Positions 1 through 8,027 of a stretch of 64,000 nt of DNA are shown piece after piece. The translations under genes were made by a program, and so were the position numbers. The stretch spans positions 1,116,001 through 1,180,000 of the forward strand of contig CP051232.1 of NCBI GenBank assembly GCA_017792445.1, written 5' to 3'. Under the pieces are notes generated by a model, which made no database searches, was not told where the DNA came from, and saw only the letters and a list, made by a program, of their open reading frames with translations. Position 1 is the first letter of the stretch; each line of letters begins with the position of its first letter. Source of the stretch: Maritimibacter sp. GTDB taxonomy: Bacteria; Pseudomonadota; Alphaproteobacteria; Rhodobacterales; Rhodobacteraceae.

Positions 1-801
1 ACAGGGGCGGTCCATGAACTCGATGGCGACTGGCAGGATGCCGGCGCGGATGATGTCCGACACCACCTGCCCCGCCACTTCCGAACTGTCATAGCCCATC
101 AGCACGGGCCGCGCGCCTTCGGGCTTGCGCAGAATCCGCAGCGTAGCCTCGGTCACCACCGCCAACTGCCCCTCTGACCCGCAGATCACGCCCAGCAGGT
201 CCAGCCCGCCCGCGTCCAGATGCGCGCCGCCGATCTCGATCACGGTGCCGTCCATCAACACCGCCGTCACGCCCATCAGGTTGTTCGTCGTCACCCCGTA
301 CTTCAGGCAATGCGCCCCGCCCGAGTTCATCGCGATATTCCCGGCAATGGCGCAGGCGAGTTGCGACGACGGGTCGGGCGCGTAGAAGAAGTCGCCCTCT
401 TCCACGGCACCCGAGACGCTCAGGTTGGTGCGGCCGGTCTGCACCCGGATGAACCGGTTGTCATAGTCGGTCTCCAGCACCTCGTTCAGCCGCGCCACGC
501 CAAGGATCACGCTGTCAGCCGTCGGCAGCGCGCCGCCCGCAAGCGACGTGCCCGACCCGCGCGGCACCACCGGAACGCCTTCCTCGTGGCAGACCTTCAG
601 CACCGCCGAGACCTCGTCGGTCGACGACGGCAGCACGGCGGCCAGCGGCGGACAGCGGTAGGCCGTCAGCGCGTCGCACTCGTAGGCGCGCACCTCGTGC
701 TCTTCGAAGATCACGGCGTCTTCCGGCAGCACCGCCAGCAGGCGGTCGACCACACGGGCTTTCTTCGCAAGGATGTCTGCGCGCGGCTGTGGCATCTCCA
801 T
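1..801 (-). CDS. glcD: FAD-linked oxidase, GlcD-like (glycolate oxidase catalytic subunit), truncated by window edge
   Basis: The visible N-terminal ~267 residues form a PCMH-type FAD-binding domain of the GlcD / D-lactate dehydrogenase family: a VPRGSGTSLAGGALP stretch near residues 78-92 and a SSQLACAIAGNIAMNSGG stretch near residue 142 match the flavin-binding loops. The family oxidises 2-hydroxy acids such as glycolate to 2-oxo acids, usually together with GlcE and GlcF. The start at 801 has a purine-rich Shine-Dalgarno (GGGAGGG) a few bases upstream; a second in-frame ATG lies two codons later. The C-terminal half, and any glcE/glcF downstream, lie outside the window. GlcD is the best call; another FAD-linked 2-hydroxyacid dehydrogenase is possible. 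Confidence 0.85.
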   Translation of the reverse strand, partial: MEMPQPRADILAKKARVVDRLLAVLPEDAVIFEEHEVRAYECDALTAYRCPPLAAVLPSSTDEVSAVLKVCHEEGVPVVPRGSGTSLAGGALPTADSVILGVARLNEVLETDYDNRFIRVQTGRTNLSVSGAVEEGDFFYAPDPSSQLACAIAGNIAMNSGGAHCLKYGVTTNNLMGVTAVLMDGTVIEIGGAHLDAGGLDLLGVICGSEGQLAVVTEATLRILRKPEGARPVLMGYDSSEVAGQVVSDIIRAGILPVAIEFMDRPC

Positions 802-888
802 GACGGAACCCTCCCTTGGGATGACCTCCGGGATACTCTCCCTGCGGCAAGTCTGGCAAGGGACACAGCCGCGCGGTAGGTTCGCGGC

Positions 889-1587
889 ATGACCCTTACC
901 GATCGCCTTCAGTTTTTCACCCTGCTCGACGCCGCCGCCGTCTTCCTGATCCTGATCGCGTGGTACGGCGTGGCGTGGGCGATCGAGAAACCGCCCGCCG
1001 GACGCCCTTCGACCGCGATCCTGATGGAACGATACCGGCAGATCTGGCTGCAAAACTACATCACCCGCGCGCCGCGTGTCTTCGACTCGATGGTCATGGG
1101 CAACCTGCGGCAGGGCGCCAGCTTCTTCGCGTCGACCTGCCTGATCGCCATCGGGGGCGGCATGGCGCTGATCGGCAACCGAGAGCAGCTGCTGGGCATC
1201 GCCGAAGACCTGTCGCTGGAAGATGCGCCCGACATCATCTGGGACGCGAAGATCCTGCTGATGCTGCTGTTCCTCGCCAACGCCCTGTTCAAGTTCATCT
1301 GGTCTTACCGGCTGTTCGGCTATTGCCTGATCGTGATGGGCGCCGCCCCCAACGACGAGGGCAAGGCCGCCTATCACCGCGCGGAACAGGCCGCCCACAT
1401 CGCCAACTCTGCCGCCCGCAGTTTCAATCGCGGCCTGCGCGCGGTTTATTTCGCGCTTGGCGCCGCTGCATGGCTTCTGGGCCCCGAAGCGCTGATCGGC
1501 GCGACCGTTCTTACGGTGGCCATGCTGCTGCGGCGCGAATTCGCCTCGCAATCCCGCCGCGTGCTGATGGAGGACTCGCCCACATGA
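889..1587 (+). CDS. DUF599 family integral membrane protein
   Basis: This 232-residue protein has the DUF599 layout: an N-terminal hydrophobic segment (about 12-30) ending in the WYGVAWAIE signature, an RYRQIWLQN motif, and further hydrophobic segments near 80-95, 120-145 and 185-212. The family has no established biochemical function. It is divergent from the GlcD-like gene, and its stop codon overlaps the start of the next gene (ATGA), so the two are probably co-transcribed and translationally coupled. Confidence 0.8.
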   Translation: MTLTDRLQFFTLLDAAAVFLILIAWYGVAWAIEKPPAGRPSTAILMERYRQIWLQNYITRAPRVFDSMVMGNLRQGASFFASTCLIAIGGGMALIGNREQLLGIAEDLSLEDAPDIIWDAKILLMLLFLANALFKFIWSYRLFGYCLIVMGAAPNDEGKAAYHRAEQAAHIANSAARSFNRGLRAVYFALGAAAWLLGPEALIGATVLTVAMLLRREFASQSRRVLMEDSPT

Positions 1588-1940
1588 AACGCCTTCTATT
1601 GCCGCTGATGCTGCTGGCCGCGTCGCCGGCTCTTGCCGACGATCCGGTGGTCGAGGATGTGACGCTGCGCGCGTCGGGTTCGACCTGGACCGTTTCCGTG
1701 AGACTGTCGCACCCCGACACCGGCTGGGATCACTACGCCGACGGCTGGGAGGTTCTGGCGCCCGACGGAACGCGGCTCGGGTTCCGCGAGCTTCTGCATC
1801 CGCATGTCGATGAACAACCGTTCACACGCTCGTTGTCGGGCGTCACAATTCCCGATGGCATCGACCATGTGCTGATACGGCCCCGCTGTTCGGTCGACGG
1901 CTGGGCCGCCGAGACCTTCAGGAAGGACCTGGACCGCTGA
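1584..1940 (+). CDS. Small exported protein, unknown function
   Basis: This 118-residue protein begins with a clear Sec signal peptide (MKRLLLPLMLLAASPALADD; cleavage expected after ALA near residue 19). The mature part is a compact acidic/aromatic domain with HPDTGWDHYADGW and a DHVLIRPRCSVDGW ending. I do not recognise a named family, although similar small periplasmic proteins occur in roseobacters. The ATG overlaps the DUF599 stop by 4 bp. A terminator-like hairpin follows at 2030-2054. Confidence 0.75.
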   Translation: MKRLLLPLMLLAASPALADDPVVEDVTLRASGSTWTVSVRLSHPDTGWDHYADGWEVLAPDGTRLGFRELLHPHVDEQPFTRSLSGVTIPDGIDHVLIRPRCSVDGWAAETFRKDLDR

Positions 1941-2029
1941 AAAAAGCGGCCCAGGTCCGGAGGGGGGGGTCTTACGGCCATTGGGGATGACCGTTTCGAA
2001 GCAGGCGTCACGGGGATGACGCCCTTGGT

Positions 2030-2054
2030 AAAGGCCTCTTCTGCGGGGGCCTTT
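2030..2054. terminator. Bidirectional terminator between convergent genes
   Basis: A 7-bp perfect stem (AAAGGCC/GGCCTTT) with an 11-nt loop sits between the small exported protein gene (plus) and the Hint gene (minus), 2 bp from the latter's stop codon. The A/T-ended stem reads as a weak intrinsic terminator on both strands. A second hairpin (GGCGTCA/TGACGCC) lies just before it at about 2004-2022. Confidence 0.55.
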
Positions 2055-2056
2055 CT

Positions 2057-3316
2057 CTAGGATGCCAGGGGCATCTTTCCGTACGCGCGGTGCCGCTGCA
2101 CCAACCGTTCCTGCCGATGCCCTTCGGGCACGGGGCGCGCGGTGCGCGAGGCCGGGGCGGCCAGCTCGAACATCTCGGGGAAGACGTCCATAAGCTCTGC
2201 CACCTGCTCTGCCGACATATCGGCGGTGATGCTTGGGGTGGCAGGCACGCTTTCGACCGGGGCGTGCTGCGCGAAAATCAGTTCATGGCGGTCGAACATC
2301 AGGTGAAAGTACTGCACCTCGGCGACCTCGTGCGCGATCTCGATGCCCGGAAGCTCCAGCAACCGCCACGCGGGCACCAGCACCTCTTCGGTGCCGAACA
2401 TGCTGCGGGCGATGCTTGACGACAGCATCACCCGGTGTTCGGGCGAGACGACCAGGGCGCTGGCCGGCGTCCCGTCGCCCAACGCGCCCGCATTGATGCG
2501 CACCGGGCGTTTCGCCGGATCGGAAAGGTCTTTCGCGCCACAGCGGCGCGAGCCGACCCAGCGCAGCGGCTGCACGCCGCGATCCATCGTGACGACCAAG
2601 TCGCCCGCTTTCAGCGTCTCGACCGCGCGGTCGCCGGTGGGCGTCAGAACACGCGTGCCGGCGGCAAGGCAGACCGGGGCGGGCATCGGCTCGGGCCCCG
2701 TGGTCGGGTCAAGCTGAAGGTCGGCGATATCGGCCGCGATCATGTCGGCCTCTGCCTGCTCGACATCCTCGATCACGCAACGAACCTCCTGCCCCACCGC
2801 CGAGGCAGACCGAAGGACGCCAGCGCCATTGGCCGGATCGAAGGCGAATTCCAGGTTGCGGCGGCCGACAAAGACGACCTGATGAACCGAGGGCAGTCCG
2901 AACGCTTCGAACACCATCGCGGGCAGTCCGGGGACCGTCGCGGGGTCATAGCTGAAGTTCGAGTCCTCGTCGCCCGAGAACGAGACCATCGCATGCGCCA
3001 GAAGCGGCCGGTCCGTGGACACCTCGCCGCTTTCCAGCGCGATGTTCGACCCGCCCGACACGGCATAGGTGACACCGGACAGCGTGCCGCCATCCAGCAA
3101 CCCGTGGTCCATCGACAGACAGGCTCCGTGAGTGGCAGCGAATGTCGGATGGGCACCGTGCTTCGCACCGGACACGGCACGTATCTCGACCTGGACACCA
3201 TCGATTGTCAGCTTGTGCGAACCGAGGGCGGTGATGACGATCACATCCCCGTCCGACGCACGTTTCCGATCTATCCTATGGTCCCGGGACCCGAGATCGA
3301 CACTAATCGTAACCAT
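2057..3316 (-). CDS. Hint-domain protein with unknown N-terminal domain
   Basis: This is a 419-residue protein. The C-terminal half is a Hint (hedgehog/intein) module of the bacterial type: a catalytic-type Cys opens CLAAGTRVLTPTGDRAVETL (about residue 217), followed by RPVRINAGALGDG, VSPEHRVML, and YFHLMFDRHELIFAQHAPVES with conserved His. The N-terminal ~215 residues are beta-rich with no signal peptide and no family that I recognise. Hint modules self-cleave or splice in eukaryotic and intein relatives; in Rhodobacteraceae such proteins are common but uncharacterised, often secreted. The start has a good AGGGGAG ribosome site. The upstream region is unusually long and AT-rich (see 3317-3750). 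Confidence 0.85.
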   Translation of the reverse strand: MVTISVDLGSRDHRIDRKRASDGDVIVITALGSHKLTIDGVQVEIRAVSGAKHGAHPTFAATHGACLSMDHGLLDGGTLSGVTYAVSGGSNIALESGEVSTDRPLLAHAMVSFSGDEDSNFSYDPATVPGLPAMVFEAFGLPSVHQVVFVGRRNLEFAFDPANGAGVLRSASAVGQEVRCVIEDVEQAEADMIAADIADLQLDPTTGPEPMPAPVCLAAGTRVLTPTGDRAVETLKAGDLVVTMDRGVQPLRWVGSRRCGAKDLSDPAKRPVRINAGALGDGTPASALVVSPEHRVMLSSSIARSMFGTEEVLVPAWRLLELPGIEIAHEVAEVQYFHLMFDRHELIFAQHAPVESVPATPSITADMSAEQVAELMDVFPEMFELAAPASRTARPVPEGHRQERLVQRHRAYGKMPLAS

Positions 3317-3542
3317 TTAACCGCGCTCCCCTGAACAAACTGCGGGATTTGCAAAACCGACTACTTGGTCTTCTTCGAACGTTCGCCTTAAGAGCATTAG
3401 AACGCGGCGGCCTCGGCGCGAGCCATGGGTTTCGGGAAATTGGCATCGAATCCGGCCAATTGGGGTCGAAACACGCATTGGGCGAGCTTCAAAGAAGACC
3501 GGATCCGATTTTTGTCCACAGGCAATCAACAAATTGGCCTGA

Positions 3543-3557
3543 TTAATTATTCATTAA
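3543..3557. promoter_or_regulatory. Candidate CtrA-type site (TTAA-N7-TTAA)
   Basis: TTAA at 3543-3546 and TTAA at 3554-3557 are separated by exactly 7 nt, which is the consensus architecture of the alphaproteobacterial cell-cycle regulator CtrA. It lies ~230 bp upstream of the Hint gene start. Chance occurrence in AT-rich DNA is possible, so this is a candidate only. Confidence 0.35.
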
Positions 3558-3581
3558 GGTGCCCACCAGACGAATCAATTT

Positions 3582-3597
3582 AATTGCATTTGCAATT
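3582..3597. repeat. Perfect palindrome AATTGCA-TT-TGCAATT
   Basis: A 7-bp perfect inverted repeat with a 2-nt centre lies within the AT-rich upstream region of the Hint gene, about 270 bp from its start. It has the size expected of a dimeric repressor operator. No regulator can be assigned. Confidence 0.45.
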
Positions 3598-3643
3598 ACC
3601 GTTTACACATCAACAATTTATGGAAGGACTGATATCGCCGTTC

Positions 3644-3659
3644 GATTAACGAATTAATC
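3644..3659. repeat. Perfect palindrome GATTAA-CGAA-TTAATC
   Basis: A 6-bp perfect inverted repeat with a 4-nt centre, the second palindrome in the same AT-rich stretch. It could be an operator or part of an RNA hairpin; the sequence alone does not say which. Confidence 0.4.
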
Positions 3660-3718
3660 TATTGTCAATACTTTTGACGCAAGCCCCGATCTTCCGCCCG
3701 CGCCCGAAACAACCGCAA

Positions 3719-3740
3719 GGGCATCGCCTGGACGATGCCC
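3719..3740 (-). terminator. Hairpin downstream of the alpha/beta hydrolase gene
   Basis: GGGCATCG/CGATGCCC forms an 8-bp perfect stem with a 6-nt loop, 10 bp beyond the hydrolase stop codon on the minus strand. The following minus-strand sequence is only moderately T-rich, so it is a probable but not classical intrinsic terminator. Confidence 0.5.
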
Positions 3741-3750
3741 CTGCAGCACG

Positions 3751-5772
3751 TCAAGGTTGCGCTTCGGACGCGCTGTCCAGATCCTCGCCCGCCGCGTCTT
3801 CCTTGACGGGCCGGATCCAGAACTCCGGCATTGCCGCCATCCGGCAGCGGTCGTCGATCTCTATCGTCGGGTCGTTGATGAAGGCTACGCTCATATCCAC
3901 CACGCAGGGCTGATAGATGATCGCGCCATGCCCCGCTTCCGGGATGATGATCGACTGGCCGTTGGTCAAAGGCTCCACCGCAACCTCGGCCCAGCTGGCC
4001 GCCGTCTGGATATCCCAGCCCGATCCAATCGACAGGGTGGGAATGTCGCTGACGATCGGATCGTGGAACCCGTCGCGCGGCGCGGGTTCGAACGTCGCGC
4101 ACATCTCGTAGAACCGCCCCATCTCGGCCAGCCAGATTTCAGTGATGGCGGGAAAGTTCAGCCCGGCAGACACCTCCTTGTAGCCGTCGATCGAGTTGTA
4201 GGGGACATCCTCCTGACAGGCATAGATCCCAAGGTGGACGTTCTTCAGGTACTCGTGCTCGGGCCGGTCGGCCGCGAAAGCGATCACCCGGAACACCTGC
4301 GCCAGTTCAGCCTCGTTCATCGCTTCGATCAGCGCCCGCAAGCGGACATCGTCATCGAAGTGGCGCGTGACGAACTCCAGCAGACGCGCCTTGTCGCCCG
4401 CCCCCGTCTGCAACGCCAGATAGTCCCGCGCCACCGCCAAGGCCGCTTCCGGGTCGCTGGTCCACGCCCCGCCCGCGCGTTCCAGTTCGCGGTCGAACAA
4501 GGCCCCCAGCGGGCCCAGTTCCCGATCCCGCTGCATCGCCAGCCGCAGTTCCTCGATCGACCCGACAAGCGCCACTTCCGCCGCCTTGAACAGATCAGCC
4601 TCGGCCAGCACCGTTTCCGCAGCGCGCAGCGGATCGCCCTCCAGCCCCTTTACCTTCTTGCGAACCTCTTCCGCCTGCAGGTCGCTTAGCGTGTCGAACG
4701 CGAAGCCCTTGGCGATCAGGGACTCCCAGACCGGCTGCGCGTCCTCGGTCAGTTCATACATCAGCGCCGGGATATAAGGCGTCAGGCTCTCTTTCCGGTA
4801 AGCGCCGTTCCGGATCATGAACGGCAACATCGCGCCCTCAACCGGCATTGGCTCGCCCGCCACCACAAGATCCCCGGCGGCTGCGGTTGCCAGCACCTGC
4901 CGGATGACACCGCCCAGATCGGGATAGGCCTTGTCACAGTCCGCATCGGCGCCACACAGGTCGACGACCATCTGGATCGCCTCGTCCAGCGGTTGCGCGA
5001 CGGTGTCGTACAGCTTCACCGAGGGCGGGGCGACACCATCGATGATCACCGCCCGCAGCCCCTCGGGCGCCGAGCGCATCACCTCAAGCGACAGCTTGGT
5101 GCCATAAGAGATGCCGTAAAGATTGTAGGTCTCGTACCCGAGCCCCGTCATCACGGCCCTTACGTCCAGAGCGTTCTCCAGCGTGTTGTAATTCGACAGG
5201 TCGATATCCTGCGCACGCAACTCCGCCGAGCAGGCCGCCGTCAGCCCCTCGCCATCGGCAATCGGCTCTACCCCGTAGCCATCGAAGCCCGGCGCGACCA
5301 GCACGTCGATATGCGCGCGCAGCGCCTCGAAACAGCTGGTGCTCGTACCCGACAGACCGGCGGCGCGCTGGTCGAACATCACCACGTCACGCGTCTGGCG
5401 GAACGGATCGAACAACTGCGAGAACCCGGCGAAGCTGCCGAGAATGCCGCTTCCCGGCCCGCCGTGCAGATGCACCAGCGGGTCCGGAGACGGATAGTCG
5501 GAATGCGACTTGAGCACCGTGAAGAACAGCCTCACCCGCTGACCGTCCGGCGTGTCGTGATCCTCGGGCATCGAGATCCTGCCGCAGATCACGGTCTCGC
5601 CCTCGATCTCGCTTGCCAACAGCGGTCGCGGACAGGGGGCGATCTCGACCGGATAGGCCGGATCGAAACCGCCGGCGACAAGCTCGGGAAACCCGTCCGC
5701 GGCAGGATCGGGGGCCAGCAAGCCGGCAACGGTCGCAATGATCTCGTCGAATCGCATCTGAAAGGCCCCCAT
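3751..5772 (-). CDS. Large alpha/beta hydrolase (TAP-like / proline iminopeptidase-like)
   Basis: This is a 673-residue alpha/beta-fold hydrolase. An HGGPGSG oxyanion-type motif lies near residue 103, VMFDQRAAGLSG near 133, and the nucleophile elbow GISYGTK near 223. The C-terminal part (about 585-640) resembles the TAP C-terminal region, with a GSGWDIQT strand and a terminal EAGHGA histidine. Together these give a Ser-Asp-His triad. Substrates of such peptidase/esterase-like proteins cannot be read from sequence. A long helical insert (about 330-500) separates the core from the cap. The N-terminus has no convincing signal peptide; an alternative ATG lies 15 bp downstream (5757). Confidence 0.75.
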   Translation of the reverse strand: MGAFQMRFDEIIATVAGLLAPDPAADGFPELVAGGFDPAYPVEIAPCPRPLLASEIEGETVICGRISMPEDHDTPDGQRVRLFFTVLKSHSDYPSPDPLVHLHGGPGSGILGSFAGFSQLFDPFRQTRDVVMFDQRAAGLSGTSTSCFEALRAHIDVLVAPGFDGYGVEPIADGEGLTAACSAELRAQDIDLSNYNTLENALDVRAVMTGLGYETYNLYGISYGTKLSLEVMRSAPEGLRAVIIDGVAPPSVKLYDTVAQPLDEAIQMVVDLCGADADCDKAYPDLGGVIRQVLATAAAGDLVVAGEPMPVEGAMLPFMIRNGAYRKESLTPYIPALMYELTEDAQPVWESLIAKGFAFDTLSDLQAEEVRKKVKGLEGDPLRAAETVLAEADLFKAAEVALVGSIEELRLAMQRDRELGPLGALFDRELERAGGAWTSDPEAALAVARDYLALQTGAGDKARLLEFVTRHFDDDVRLRALIEAMNEAELAQVFRVIAFAADRPEHEYLKNVHLGIYACQEDVPYNSIDGYKEVSAGLNFPAITEIWLAEMGRFYEMCATFEPAPRDGFHDPIVSDIPTLSIGSGWDIQTAASWAEVAVEPLTNGQSIIIPEAGHGAIIYQPCVVDMSVAFINDPTIEIDDRCRMAAMPEFWIRPVKEDAAGEDLDSASEAQP

Positions 5773-5849
5773 GTAAACTGAACATGGTTAGCCTAAGGCG
5801 AGCGCTACCCTCACGTCACGCGAAACCCAGATGACAGCACAACCTAAGC

Positions 5850-7943
5850 TCAGTTCCGCCCTTCACGCAGCCAGGCGCCAACCATCAACAGACCCGCCAG
5901 CAGCAGGAACAGCCAGCCCGACACCAAGGGTGTCAGCCGCACGTCAGCGGTCAGATAAGCCTCGCGCGGGGTGATCCCCAGCCAGCCCCGCCCCGATGCC
6001 GGGCGTCCGGCGCGCACGGCGCGCAGGTCGGGCACACCGTCCTCGATCCGCGCGACCCCGCCGCGCGTCGCCTCGACCTCGGGCGCCAGCAACTCGTCGC
6101 TGGCGATGGTCGCCTCGAACTCGCGCGGCGCCGCAGGCCCAAGGGCGATCACGGACTCTTCTTCGCCTTCGCGCAGGCGGTACAGCCCGATCTCCGGTCC
6201 CTCGACGGTGGCCTCCCACCGTCCGGGCCGAACCTCTTCCAGCGGCACCATCATCACGGTGCCATCGGGTGCGGTCAGTTCCACCTCGCCCACGCCGTCC
6301 TCCAGCGTGCGGCGCACGATCGTCATGGTCTGCCCCTCGGCGGTGGCGCTAAGCGCCTCCTCCTCAAGTTCGGGCTCTTTCATCATCCAGTGCGCCAGCC
6401 GCCGCAGCAGTTCCAGTTGCGGCCCGCCGCCCTCGAAGCCCCGGTTCCACAGCCACGCATGGTCCGAACCAAGCAGCGCGATGCGCCCTTCTCCGACGCG
6501 GTCCAGCACCAGCAGGGGGCGGCCGTCCATGGCGCTCATCACGGTATTGCCCGAGGTCGCCTCTAGATCGACCAGCCGGAACCAACGCCCCCAGCGCGGA
6601 CCGTCATCCTCGGCGTCGCCCTCGCCTTCGATCATTTCGACCGGCGAATAGGCCTCCAGCCCGGCGGTCACCGGATGGCGTTCGCCCAACTCGGTGATCT
6701 CGGGCTTATAGCCTTCCTCCAGCACGATGCTTGTCGGCGCCGCCGGCAGGATCTCGGCCAGAGGCGAGCGATACAGCGAATTCGCAGTGGCAAAGTCCGG
6801 CCCCGCCGCAACCAGCACCGCGCCACCGTCCTCGACATACTGGCGCACGTTGTCGAGATACAGCGAAGGCAGGATACCGCGCCGCTTGTAGCGGTCGAAG
6901 ATGATCAGGTCGAACTCGTCGATCTTGTCGATGAACAGCTCGCGCGTCGGGAAGGCGATCAGCGACAGCTCGTTCACCGGCACGCCGTCCTGCTTCTCGG
7001 GCGGACGCAGGATGGTGAAGTGAACAAGATCCACCGACGAATCCGATTTCAGCAGGTTGCGCCACGTCCGCTCGCCCGGATGCGGCTCGCCGGACACCAG
7101 CAGTACCCGCAACCTGTCCCGCACACCGTTGATCTGCACCACGGCGGCGTTGTTGCGGTCGGTCAACTCGCCCTCGGCCTCGGGCACGGTGAACTGGATC
7201 ACGTTCATCCCGCCATGCGGCAACGTGATCGGCAGCTCCAGATCCTCGCCCACGGGCACGTCGAACCGCTGCGGCTCGCCGCCGTCGATGGCGATCTCCA
7301 GCGGCGCGAACCCGGTCTCTGTTGCTGGCACCGCGCCCTGATCCTCGACCCGCAGCGTCAGCGTCACCGGTTCGCCGAGGATGGCGAAGCTCGGTGCGTT
7401 GGTCACCATCAGGCGGCGGTCCCAGTCGGTCTCTTCCCCGGTCAGCAGCACATGCAGCGGCGCCGGCAGGTCGGGCGTGCGGTCGACATCGTGCAGCTGC
7501 CCGTCGGTCAGCAGGATCGCGCCGGCCAGCCGCGCGCGCGGCTCTTCGGCCATCGCCTCGGCCAGCGCGGTCATCAGCAGCGTGCCCTCGTCGCCCTCGC
7601 CATCGCCCAGCGGCACGACGCGCAACTCGGTGTTCTCCAGCCCCGCAACCTCTGCCTCGACCCGCGCGATAGCCTCGGCGGTCTGGTCGGGACGTCCCGC
7701 GATCCGCTGGCTGGCGCTTTCGTCGACCACGAGGATCACGATGTCCGACAGCGGTGCGCGCTCTTCCTGCTGTAGCGAGGGGTTCAGCAGCGCCACCACC
7801 AGCACCGCCGCGGCCAGTCCGCGCAGCCACCAGCCGGACAGACCGCGCCAGACGGCGGCGGCCACGAACAGCACGGCCACGGCCAGAGCCGCCCAGACGA
7901 GCGGCCATTCCAGAAGAGGGTCGAAGATGATCGAGCCGGTCAA
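5850..7943 (-). CDS. Membrane protein with VWA-like and GATase-like regions, last gene of MoxR operon
   Basis: This is a 697-residue protein. Two hydrophobic segments open it (about 12-30 and 38-55). A VWA-like stretch VILVVDESASQ follows (DxSxS MIDAS motif near residue 73), then a beta-rich region, then a Rossmann/class-I GATase-like segment (LIIFDRYKRRGILP... VEDGGAVLVAAGPDF) near 320-370, and a C-terminal membrane helix (about 672-690). This matches the last membrane protein of MoxR-DUF58-DUF4159 operons. The start is TTG, with AAGGG in the preceding 12 nt; no in-frame ATG or GTG lies nearby. Part of that ribosome site comes from the edge of an intergenic repeat (7953-8001). Confidence 0.7.
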   Translation of the reverse strand: MTGSIIFDPLLEWPLVWAALAVAVLFVAAAVWRGLSGWWLRGLAAAVLVVALLNPSLQQEERAPLSDIVILVVDESASQRIAGRPDQTAEAIARVEAEVAGLENTELRVVPLGDGEGDEGTLLMTALAEAMAEEPRARLAGAILLTDGQLHDVDRTPDLPAPLHVLLTGEETDWDRRLMVTNAPSFAILGEPVTLTLRVEDQGAVPATETGFAPLEIAIDGGEPQRFDVPVGEDLELPITLPHGGMNVIQFTVPEAEGELTDRNNAAVVQINGVRDRLRVLLVSGEPHPGERTWRNLLKSDSSVDLVHFTILRPPEKQDGVPVNELSLIAFPTRELFIDKIDEFDLIIFDRYKRRGILPSLYLDNVRQYVEDGGAVLVAAGPDFATANSLYRSPLAEILPAAPTSIVLEEGYKPEITELGERHPVTAGLEAYSPVEMIEGEGDAEDDGPRWGRWFRLVDLEATSGNTVMSAMDGRPLLVLDRVGEGRIALLGSDHAWLWNRGFEGGGPQLELLRRLAHWMMKEPELEEEALSATAEGQTMTIVRRTLEDGVGEVELTAPDGTVMMVPLEEVRPGRWEATVEGPEIGLYRLREGEEESVIALGPAAPREFEATIASDELLAPEVEATRGGVARIEDGVPDLRAVRAGRPASGRGWLGITPREAYLTADVRLTPLVSGWLFLLLAGLLMVGAWLREGRN

Positions 7944-7952
7944 GGAGATGCC

Positions 7953-8001
7953 CTTCTTTGGTCCTCAAGTATCCCGGGGGTCCGGGGGCGGCGCCCCCGG
8001 C
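7953..8001. repeat. Intergenic repeat family, copy 1 (CTTCTTTGG...ATCCCGGGGG plus GC hairpin)
   Basis: The copy starts with CTTCTTTGGTCC, passes through AAGTATCCCGGGGG and ends in a CCGGGGGC/GCCCCCGG hairpin. Related copies lie at 15287-15346 and 36505-36559 (inverted). It sits inside the MoxR operon between the DUF4159 and VWA-like genes, so it may tune transcript ends or stability there. Such elements are common in Rhodobacteraceae intergenic regions. Confidence 0.65.
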
Positions 8002-8027
8002 TTCGCCCCAGCGTTATAGCCCCAGCG

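Larger units (their letters stand above)
3317..3750. other. Long AT-rich intergenic region without a gene
   Basis: This stretch of 434 bp lies between the 5' end of the Hint gene and the 3' end of the alpha/beta hydrolase gene. No supported ORF was found. From about 3530 to 3665 the sequence becomes strongly AT-rich compared with the rest of the window, and it holds a TTAA-N7-TTAA pair and two palindromes (listed separately). It probably carries the regulated promoter of the leftward Hint gene. Confidence 0.6.
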
